From the NCBI RefSeq assembly GCF_039655775.1, contig NZ_JBBYXJ010000002.1, positions 1,178,001 to 1,242,000 on the forward strand: DNA of 64,000 nucleotides. Direction: 5' to 3'. Positions 58,169 to 64,000 of this stretch are shown in pieces. The position numbers and the translations under genes are program-made. Within the stretch, counting starts at the first letter, position 1. Every line of letters starts with the position of its first letter. The DNA comes from Iodidimonas sp. SYSU 1G8 (GTDB lineage Bacteria > Pseudomonadota > Alphaproteobacteria > SMXS01). The notes beneath the pieces are model-generated. The model did no database searches, had not been told where the DNA came from, and worked only from the letters and a program-made list of their open reading frames with translations.

Positions 58169-59130
58169 TTTCGGAACTCGACAGCGTGCAGGCGGGCCCG
58201 GCCCGAAAGGCGGAGCTGATCAATGCCACGGCGCGGGCGCAACTGGCGCTTCCTCTCTGGCGGGCGGCGCTGGGAGATGGCGATGATGCGTCGGGAGCAG
58301 CGCCCGATCGGGTCGCCCCGGTGGCCATGGGCGGAGAATCGCTGTTCGCCCTGCTCGAACAGGCGGCTTTTTCCGGCCTGCCGGCGGCGCCGCCCGCGAC
58401 GGACTTGCGTAACCCGGTCGGTGTGGCGGCGCGTGAGACCGTGTCGGCGCCTCAGGCCATGGCGGTTACGGAAAAAGGCGCGGCCGCGACCAATCTGGGC
58501 GCCAACAGCCGTTTTGGCGGCGCCATCGCCGCCGCCAGCGAGCGGACGGGCATTCCCGCACAGGCGCTTGCCTCCATCATCGACGCGGAGGCGGCGAAGC
58601 AGCCGGATGGCGCGTGGAAGACCATGTCCCGTAATCCGCGCTCCAGCGCGGCCGGCCTCGGCCAGTTCCTCAACCGCACCTGGGTCGATGAAGCGGAACG
58701 CGACGGCACATGGCTGAACGCCGCAGCGCGCGAGCGGGGATGGATCGGCGCCAATGGCAAGATTTCTCCCGGCAGCCGCGCGGCGCTTCTCGCGTTGCGT
58801 TACGATGGCGAGGCCTCGATCCAGGCGACGGCGGACTACGCCCTCGCCAATCTCCGCTACTTGCGCAAGCAAGGGATCGAAGTGGGCAGCGGCGCCGAGA
58901 GCGTCGCCCGGACCGCGTATCTGGCGCACCATCTGGGCGCCGGAGATGCCGCCCGCTTCCTGGGCGACGGCATCAAGCCGGCCCGTGCCGAAATGCTTCT
59001 GACCGCACAGGTCGGGGCGCGTGCGGCGAGCACGCGCATCGCTCAAGCGGGCGACGCAGCCGGCGCGCACCGGGCCTGGCTGCTCGACTATGTGGATCGC
59101 CACGTGAACCCGGATCGATTTATCGCGTAA
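58165..59130 (+). CDS. Flagellar-operon lysozyme-like lytic enzyme
   Basis: 321 residues. A disordered N-terminal 110 residues (rod-scaffold-like) is followed by a lysozyme-fold domain (about 118-310) with candidate catalytic Glu142 in IIDAEAAKQ and the SAAGLGQFLNRTW motif typical of lytic transglycosylases. No signal peptide is seen, so it may be exported through the flagellar apparatus or by the rod, as FlgJ is. It probably cuts peptidoglycan so the rod can pass. Position after fliJ supports this. Confidence 0.8.
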   Translation: MISELDSVQAGPARKAELINATARAQLALPLWRAALGDGDDASGAAPDRVAPVAMGGESLFALLEQAAFSGLPAAPPATDLRNPVGVAARETVSAPQAMAVTEKGAAATNLGANSRFGGAIAAASERTGIPAQALASIIDAEAAKQPDGAWKTMSRNPRSSAAGLGQFLNRTWVDEAERDGTWLNAAARERGWIGANGKISPGSRAALLALRYDGEASIQATADYALANLRYLRKQGIEVGSGAESVARTAYLAHHLGAGDAARFLGDGIKPARAEMLLTAQVGARAASTRIAQAGDAAGAHRAWLLDYVDRHVNPDRFIA

Positions 59131-59153
59131 AGCCGCCGGGTCGATAAATTCTA

Positions 59154-59162
59154 TCCTATAAT
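59154..59162 (+). promoter_or_regulatory. TCCTATAAT element ahead of the globin-coupled transducer
   Basis: CTATCCTATAATTC, 67 bases before the transducer ATG. The ATAGGA arm is absent. A TAAA at 59145 lies too close to act as a -35 element of FliA type. Confidence 0.6.
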
Positions 59163-59228
59163 TCTATTCAATCCGGCCAAGAGAGACGTGCCAGGCCGTG
59201 TTTATCCGACAATGGAAAGGCAACATTC

Positions 59229-60578
59229 ATGTCTGTTAGCAGTGACCTTATCGACCGCGTTTCCTTCGTGGGATTGGACAGGGAAGATAGTGATGCGCTC
59301 GCCGGCTTCCTGCCCGTCATCGAGCGCGAGCTGCCCGCCATCATCCGGCTCTTCTACGGCAATATGCGGAAATGGCCGCAGCTGGTCGCCATGTTCCGGG
59401 GCGACAGCGGGATGGATGCCGCAGGCCGCGCGCAGACCTCGCATTGGATGAAGCTCTTTTCTGGCCGGTTCGACGATGACTATGTTGTTTCCGTGCGCAA
59501 GATCGGTCTGGTCCATAGCCGTATCGGTCTGGACCCGCGTTGGTACATCGGCGGTTATTCTTTCATTCTGAACCATCTTTATCGGGTGGCCGCCAAGCAT
59601 CACACCAGCAGACTCAATCCGGCCGCGGCGCAGGCTGCCACGGGGCAGCTCATGGCGGCGATCAGCAAGGCCGTGATGCTGGACATGGACCTGGCGATCT
59701 CGGTCTACATCGAAGAGAATCAGGCCGTCTATGATCGCAAGCTGACTGCTCTCGCCGACGATTTCGAAACCAAGATCGGTAACATGACCGAAATGCTGGC
59801 GGTTGCCTCGACCGAGCTGGAAACCACGGCGCAGTCGATGACCAACACGACAACACAAGCCAACCAGCGCGCCATGACCGTGGCGGCGGCCGCGGAACAG
59901 GCCAGCGCCGGCGTTCAGACGGTGGCCTCGGCGGCGGAGCAGCTCACTTCGTCCATTTCCGAGATCAGCCAGCAGGTGAAGCGCTCGGCCCAGAGCACCG
60001 ACCGTGCCGTGGTAGACGCGCAGCGGACCGACATTATCGTGCGTGCCCTGTCGGAAGGGGCCGAGAAGATCGGCAATGTGATCGGCCTGATCACGCAGAT
60101 CGCCGGCAAGACGAACATGCTGGCGCTGAACGCCACGATCGAGGCCGCGAGGGCCGGCGAGGCGGGCAAGGCCTTCGAGGTGGTCGCAACGGAAGTGAAG
60201 AATCTGGCGACCCAGACAGCCAAGGCGACGGAACAGATCGAATCGCAGATCACGGAAATCCAGGCAGCGACAAAGGAGGCCGTCAGCGCCATTCAGGCGA
60301 TCACCTCCACCATCGGTGAGGTCGCGGCCATTTCCTCGAACATCGCGACCCAGATCGAACAGCAGAGTATCGCCACTCACGATATCACCAGCAACGTGCA
60401 ACAAACCGCCCAGGCGGCCCAGGAAGTGTCGATCAACATCGTCGGCGTCAGCCAGGCGGCCGAGGTCACCGGCGCAGCCGCCAAGGAGGTCTTTACGTCC
60501 GCGGCGAATCTCTCGGGGCAGGCCGATGCCTTGAGGGTCGAAGTTGGCAGCTTCGTCGCGAGCGTGCGCGCCGCCTGA
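59229..60578 (+). CDS. Globin-coupled methyl-accepting protein (HemAT-like)
   Basis: 449 residues, soluble. The N-terminal 175 residues are a protoglobin-type sensor with proximal His96 in [19 protein letters not shown]. The remainder is an MCP signalling domain with the tip [14 protein letters not shown] and heptad-rich arms ([34 protein letters not shown]). HemAT proteins sense oxygen through heme and signal to CheA for aerotaxis. The gene has its own flagellar-type promoter element and a strong terminator. Confidence 0.94.
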   Translation: MSVSSDLIDRVSFVGLDREDSDALAGFLPVIERELPAIIRLFYGNMRKWPQLVAMFRGDSGMDAAGRAQTSHWMKLFSGRFDDDYVVSVRKIGLVHSRIGLDPRWYIGGYSFILNHLYRVAAKHHTSRLNPAAAQAATGQLMAAISKAVMLDMDLAISVYIEENQAVYDRKLTALADDFETKIGNMTEMLAVASTELETTAQSMTNTTTQANQRAMTVAAAAEQASAGVQTVASAAEQLTSSISEISQQVKRSAQSTDRAVVDAQRTDIIVRALSEGAEKIGNVIGLITQIAGKTNMLALNATIEAARAGEAGKAFEVVATEVKNLATQTAKATEQIESQITEIQAATKEAVSAIQAITSTIGEVAAISSNIATQIEQQSIATHDITSNVQQTAQAAQEVSINIVGVSQAAEVTGAAAKEVFTSAANLSGQADALRVEVGSFVASVRAA

Positions 60579-60604
60579 CGGCCAGTCCGTCCAACAGGCC
60601 ATCA

Positions 60605-60649
60605 GGAAAGCCGCTCTCCGCCATGCGGAGGGCGGCTTTCCACGTTTTT
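60605..60649 (+). terminator. Rho-independent terminator after the globin-coupled transducer
   Basis: GGAAAGCCGCTCTCCGC pairs with GCGGAGGGCGGCTTTCC (one mismatch, CAT loop), followed by CACGTTTTT. It ends 27 bases after the transducer stop. It insulates the sigma-factor gene that follows. Confidence 0.88.
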
Positions 60650-60663
60650 ACGGGAAAATATAA

Positions 60664-60711
60664 TTTTCCAATAAATTTATCTTTTCCAATAAAAATGTAT
60701 CCTTTATAAGG
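60664..60711 (+). promoter_or_regulatory. AT-rich promoter region of the sigma-factor gene with repeated TCC-ATAA elements
   Basis: Two direct copies of TTTTCCAATAAA (60664-60675 and 60682-60693, 18 bases apart) and TATCCTTTATAAGGG (60698-60712) lie in a stretch that is about 80 percent A+T in a GC-rich region. They are one or two bases from the TTTTCCTATAAA of the flagellin element. Three degenerate copies in a row suggest autoregulation. Confidence 0.55.
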
Positions 60712-60758
60712 GGTCCTGCCATCGCGAGGATGGCATCCCAGTGAGGGGGACCCGAAAA

Positions 60759-61835
60759 ATGTCGAAGACCACTATCGCCCTAGAAGCTCTCGTTGCTGAC
60801 GTCATCGCCAACACGCCGCGCGACGGCCAGTCATCGACCGCGCGGCAGCGCTTTAACGTGGACCGCGCCTTTGCCTCCATTCTGAAGCTGGCGGCGCCGC
60901 GCATTCGGCACTTCATCCGAAAATACGGTCTGATGGCGCATTGGGAAGATGCCGAACAGGCGGCGGCCATCGGCATTCACCGGGCCATCCAGGCCTATGA
61001 TCCGGAGAAGGCGCAGTTCACGACCTTCGTGAACTGGCAGATTCGGGGCGAGTTGCAGGCGCTGCGGTTCCGGCTGATGACCGACCAGCGGCCTTCCGCA
61101 AAAAAGGTGGAAGCGACGACCGTGTCGATGCAGGCCCTCGGCTATCGGCCCGATGGCGAGGACATGGATTTCGAGGCGACGATCGAGGACGAAGGCGCGC
61201 TTGCCCGCGTGGAATCAGAAGCGTCGGCCTATCTGGCCCACGCCGCCATCGACGCGCTGCTGGACCAGTATGTGAAGGATCAGAGGACCAGTGCCGTGGC
61301 GCTGCTCCAGCGTAAGATCAAAGGGCAGAAGTCCGCCGTTGGCGCAGATGGCGGTAAACCACGGCTCAAGGTCAACGCCATCGATCCCGCCGAGATCGCG
61401 GCGGTGGACGACAAGCTGCTGCGCGATCGGCAGATCGTCCGGCACCGCATTCTGGATCAGGTGTCGGAGGACGAGTTGGCCGCACGCTTCTCGCTGACCA
61501 AGGAAAGAATCCGCCAGATCACCAAGCATGCCGTGCGCGCCATGGCGAACCTGGTCGAGCGTCATCCAAGGTTCGCGCTGCTGGCCGAATATGGCCGCGC
61601 GCTCCAGGCCGCGCCCGCCACGCCGGTGGTGGCTCAGCCCAAGCCCGTCGCCATGGACGCCCAGCCCGCGGCGGTCAGCCTGCTGCCCGTTCCCCGGGTG
61701 CCGCAGACCGACAGAATCAGGGTCGTTGCCATTCAGGCGAACGGCTCCGTCACGTCCGACTTTCTGGCCGAGAGCTTCATGGCCGGCCACGCCAACGATC
61801 CTCATGCCAACGGATCCCACGCGGCGCATGGCTGA
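60759..61835 (+). CDS. Sigma-70 family sigma factor in the flagellar cluster
   Basis: 358 residues from the ATG at 60759 after GAGGGG. Region 2 spans about 40-107, with the core-binding part EDAEQAAAIGIHRAIQAYD and the -10-reading helix FTTFVNWQIRGELQALR. A variable middle (about 108-220) replaces region 3. Region 4 (about 225-268) has an HTH, LAARFSLTKERIRQITKHAVRAM. A Pro/Ala-rich tail of about 85 residues is extra. It is not a typical FliA by length. It could be the factor that reads the TCCTATAAT elements, including those in its own promoter; this is inference. Confidence 0.88.
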   Translation: MSKTTIALEALVADVIANTPRDGQSSTARQRFNVDRAFASILKLAAPRIRHFIRKYGLMAHWEDAEQAAAIGIHRAIQAYDPEKAQFTTFVNWQIRGELQALRFRLMTDQRPSAKKVEATTVSMQALGYRPDGEDMDFEATIEDEGALARVESEASAYLAHAAIDALLDQYVKDQRTSAVALLQRKIKGQKSAVGADGGKPRLKVNAIDPAEIAAVDDKLLRDRQIVRHRILDQVSEDELAARFSLTKERIRQITKHAVRAMANLVERHPRFALLAEYGRALQAAPATPVVAQPKPVAMDAQPAAVSLLPVPRVPQTDRIRVVAIQANGSVTSDFLAESFMAGHANDPHANGSHAAHG

Positions 61836-61866
61836 GCATTCGCAAATCCCGGTCTCTCCACGGCAA

Positions 61867-61889
61867 GGGCGGCGCAAGCCGCCCTTTTT
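61867..61889 (+). terminator. Rho-independent terminator after the sigma-factor gene
   Basis: GGGCGGC-GCAA-GCCGCCC followed by TTTTT, 32 bases after the stop. A perfect 7-base GC stem, so the sigma gene forms a one-gene transcript. Confidence 0.9.
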
Positions 61890-61950
61890 CGTTCGCGGCC
61901 TGATGCGGATCAAGTTTGGGGCCGCCTCCCGGCGAGCTTCACGGCATTTA

Positions 61951-61959
61951 TCCTATAAT
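61951..61959 (+). promoter_or_regulatory. TCCTATAAT element ahead of the second transducer
   Basis: TTATCCTATAATGATAGGG, 81 bases before the ATG. A partial right arm (ATAGGG) is 4 bases from TCCTAT, so arm spacing varies between sites (1, 4 or 5). CACGGCA lies just upstream, reminiscent of half of the TGCCGTG motif. Confidence 0.6.
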
Positions 61960-62031
61960 GATAGGGCAGGTCACCGGTGTCGCCGGGCTCTGAGCCTGCT
62001 TTCGCAATCAATCTGAGGCGCGAGACACAGC

Positions 62032-63627
62032 ATGCTTGGATTTTTCGAAGACTGGCCCCTCCAGCGCTCCAACAACGCCGCTTTTGCTCTGGGCGGCCTG
62101 ACAATCGTCGCGGCCGGCGGCCTGGCGCTTCTGGCCGGACAGGATATGACGGTAACGGTCCTGGTGGCGGCGGCATCGCTGGCGAGCCTTCTTGGCATCT
62201 GGCACGTAACGGGTCGCCGCCTGGCGGCGGCCTTGTCCCGGCTGGCCGCGGACGCCCATGAGACCGGGGCTCTCGCGGCCGAGCGGAAGGACGTGATCGG
62301 ACAGATTGCCACGGCGATCGTTCGGCTGCGTGACGAGGCGGCGGCCCAGAAGCGACTTCGTGAGCAGCAGGGGCAGGAATACGGGGCGATCACCGCAGCG
62401 CTCGCGACGGGCCTCGAAGCCCTGCGTTCCGGCGACCTGGCGACCAGTGTTTCAGCGGCGGTACCACCGGAACAGGAAGCGTTGAAAACGGCGTTCAACG
62501 AGGCGGTTGTCCGTCTGCGCGAGTTGATCGCCGCCGTTAATCGCACGGCGGGCGGTATCACGCTGCGCAGCGACGAGATTGCCCGGGCGGCCGAGGATCT
62601 CGCGCGCCGGACCGAGAGCAGCGCCGCCAGTCTCGAACAGAGCTCGGCGGCGCTGGTCACGATCGATGACAGGCTGCGCATGGCCGCGCAATTGGCAACG
62701 GGCACGGCGAACCGGGCCAACGAGGCGGTGACGGGCGTGAAGCAGGGCGTGGATCTGGCCCACGGCGCCGTCGATGCGATGGGCCGCGTCCAGGAAAGCG
62801 CGAAGGGGATTGCGTCGGTTATCGGCGGTCTCGACAAGATCGCGTTCCAGACGCGGGTGCTCGCCATGAACGCCGCCATTGAAGCCAGTCGGGCGGGAGA
62901 CGCCGGCCGCGGCTTCTCGGTCGTCGCCGATCTGGTGAATTCGCTGGCGATGCGTGCCGAGGAAGAGGCCAAGCGCGCGCGTGACCAGCTCGCGGCCGCG
63001 CGGAGCGATATCGACATCGCGGTAGAGGCGGTGCATCTGGTGGACGGCACGTTCAACGGCATTTCCGACGAGATGTCGGAAGTCCACAGCCTGCTCGAGC
63101 GCATGGCGACCGACCACAAGACCCAGTCGGCGGTCATTTCCGAGATCAGCAACGCCATTCGTACCATGGAGCAGGTGACGCAGCAGAACGCCGCGACGGC
63201 CGAGCAGGCGGCGGCCGCATCGCGGAATCTTCACGGCGAGGTCGCCGCTCTGGGCGACCAGGTATCCCGCTTCCGTACCGGGGCCCCTGTGAGCCGCGCG
63301 TCAGCTGGTGCGAGGCTGGTCACCAGGATGCCTGAGAGCCCTGCCGCTCCGGCCCCGGCGACCACCGTGGCACGCACCGAGCCTCGCGCGATGGCGGAGC
63401 CGGCCCGAGCGCCTGTCGAGGCACCGGCCAGCGCAGCCGCCAAGCCCGCATCCGCGAAAGCGGTCATCATGCCGATCCGGCCCAAGGCCGCTCCGGTGGT
63501 CCCGGAAAAGACCGTACAGCTTCCGGTCAGGACCGTGCCGTCTCCGGTGAAGACCGTCTCGCCGCCAGCCAACGTCAATGATGTGCCCGCGTCGGCGGTC
63601 GGCGACGACGACTGGAGAAACTTTTAA
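62032..63627 (+). CDS. Methyl-accepting chemotaxis protein with C-terminal CheR-tether motif
   Basis: 531 residues. Two adjacent transmembrane helices (about 17-36 and 41-58) with almost no periplasmic loop, then a cytoplasmic helical region with a HAMP-like part and the signalling domain (about 170-420). The tip, DAGRGFSVVADLVNSLAMRAEEEAKRA, is a degenerate version of the usual hairpin. A 105-residue Ala/Pro/Val-rich linker ends in DWRNF at the very C-terminus, which fits the x-W-x-x-F pentapeptide that tethers CheR and CheB. It probably senses an intracellular or membrane signal. Confidence 0.92.
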   Translation: MLGFFEDWPLQRSNNAAFALGGLTIVAAGGLALLAGQDMTVTVLVAAASLASLLGIWHVTGRRLAAALSRLAADAHETGALAAERKDVIGQIATAIVRLRDEAAAQKRLREQQGQEYGAITAALATGLEALRSGDLATSVSAAVPPEQEALKTAFNEAVVRLRELIAAVNRTAGGITLRSDEIARAAEDLARRTESSAASLEQSSAALVTIDDRLRMAAQLATGTANRANEAVTGVKQGVDLAHGAVDAMGRVQESAKGIASVIGGLDKIAFQTRVLAMNAAIEASRAGDAGRGFSVVADLVNSLAMRAEEEAKRARDQLAAARSDIDIAVEAVHLVDGTFNGISDEMSEVHSLLERMATDHKTQSAVISEISNAIRTMEQVTQQNAATAEQAAAASRNLHGEVAALGDQVSRFRTGAPVSRASAGARLVTRMPESPAAPAPATTVARTEPRAMAEPARAPVEAPASAAAKPASAKAVIMPIRPKAAPVVPEKTVQLPVRTVPSPVKTVSPPANVNDVPASAVGDDDWRNF

Positions 63628-63650
63628 GACCAAGGGAAGAGAACAGATCC

Positions 63651-63683
63651 AAGGGCTTTCCGGTATCCCCGGAAAGCCCTTTT
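63651..63683. terminator. Terminator between convergent transducer and FliX-like genes
   Basis: AAGGGCTTTCCGG pairs with CCGGAAAGCCCTT around a TATCC loop; TTTT follows on the plus strand and AAGG-rich flanks on the other. It ends 6 bases before the stop of the minus-strand gene, so it can serve both. Confidence 0.85.
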
Positions 63684-63688
63684 CCCAT

Positions 63689-64000
63689 TCAGGGAGGGCG
63701 GCCCTGTTTGGCCAGCTCCACCCTGATGCGCAGATCGATTTCCTGCATCAGCGCCGCGAGGCGTTCGTCCTCGACCGGCGCGCCAGGGGCCAGCCAGTCG
63801 GCCAGCGCCTGTAGCTGGCTCTCCACAGGATCGCCGCTGAGCAAGCCGGCATGCAACCCGTCCAGGAGATCGAGCGCCGTCCTGCAGCGCCGAGCCTGTC
63901 GTTCCCGCTGATCCCTGGGGTCCACGGCATTCGCAATGGCGAGCAGCATGTCCACGCTGGCGGACTGCTGCCGGGGCGGCGGCGGAGCGGCATGGGCCGC
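63689..64000 (-). CDS. fliX: FliX-like flagellar assembly regulator (N-terminus outside window)
   Basis: The C-terminal 103 residues of a frame that stays open to the window edge. The pattern ALDLLDGLHAGLLSGDP, then ERLAALMQEIDLRIRVELAKQ, matches the C-terminal region of FliX (class II regulator that couples basal-body assembly to FlbD activity). An in-frame GTG at 63955 exists but the coding likely starts upstream, outside. In Caulobacter FliX pairs with FlbD; the GGCA-N5-TGCC motifs in this cluster would fit such control. Confidence 0.75.
   Translation of the reverse strand, partial: AAHAAPPPPRQQSASVDMLLAIANAVDPRDQRERQARRCRTALDLLDGLHAGLLSGDPVESQLQALADWLAPGAPVEDERLAALMQEIDLRIRVELAKQGRPP

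Noticed and set aside
60664-60693. The two TTTTCCAATAAA copies as the start of a CRISPR-like or satellite array
   Set aside because: Only two 12-base copies with an 18-base period occur; there is no further array and no cas gene.

Overview
The window is GC-rich, densely packed alphaproteobacterial chromosome. The markers are FlbT, a FliX-like protein, a DUF6468 protein beside fliM, MotE-like and FliL proteins, a PE-LIG-POL LigD with two Ku proteins, and several class I regulators. Two Rieske oxygenases, a P450, a CoA-transferase, a crotonase and a GST suggest a free-living aerobe that degrades aromatic or lipid-like compounds. The species cannot be named from the sequence. I saw no rRNA or tRNA gene, CRISPR array, IS element or prophage.

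Region 1 (1-15.8 kb) holds accessory metabolism in short units: a CaiB/BaiF CoA-transferase cut by the window edge, an EEP-family protein, an SRAP protein, a cupin, a protein made of two similar halves, a GST, two VOC proteins, a dienelactone hydrolase, two Rieske oxygenases, a DUF309 protein, a peroxiredoxin and a crotonase. A translationally coupled beta-propeller/ThiS-like pair lies divergent from a MarR regulator across a near-perfect operator palindrome. A Crp/Fnr regulator and a rhodanese close the region.

Region 2 (15.4-26.9 kb, minus strand) is one tightly overlapped chemosensory operon: CheW, CheR-TPR, CheW, MCP, CheA-REC, CheB, then two hybrid histidine kinases and a rhodanese. The content is Wsp-like, but two hybrid kinases stand where Wsp has its diguanylate cyclase WspR. 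One kinase carries a receiver domain whose phosphoacceptor Asp is replaced by Asn.

Region 3 (27-41 kb) contains a SHOCT-like protein, a P450 with a small dimeric-barrel protein, an asparagine-synthase-like protein with a possible frameshifted N-terminus, a class I amidotransferase, a DUF1206 membrane protein, the NHEJ set (LigD and two convergent Ku genes), and two convergent HD-GYP proteins that overlap at their tails.

Region 4 (41-64 kb) is flagellar: flagellin, flgF-flgG-flgA-flgH, fliL-fliM-DUF6468-motE, flgE-flgK-flgL, flbT-fliI-fliJ-lytic enzyme, a LapG-like cysteine protease, a FliL-like secreted protein, an unrecognised small-membrane-protein/solenoid pair, a globin-coupled transducer, a sigma-70-family factor, a second transducer with a CheR-tether C-terminus, and a FliX-like protein at the edge. 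Almost every flagellar transcription unit starts downstream of a short element, TCCTATAAT or a close variant. It is often the palindrome TCCTATAATAGGA, especially in divergent promoter regions, and I did not notice it in the first 41 kb. A dedicated promoter or operator class, possibly read by the sigma factor encoded within the cluster, is the most interesting hypothesis here.
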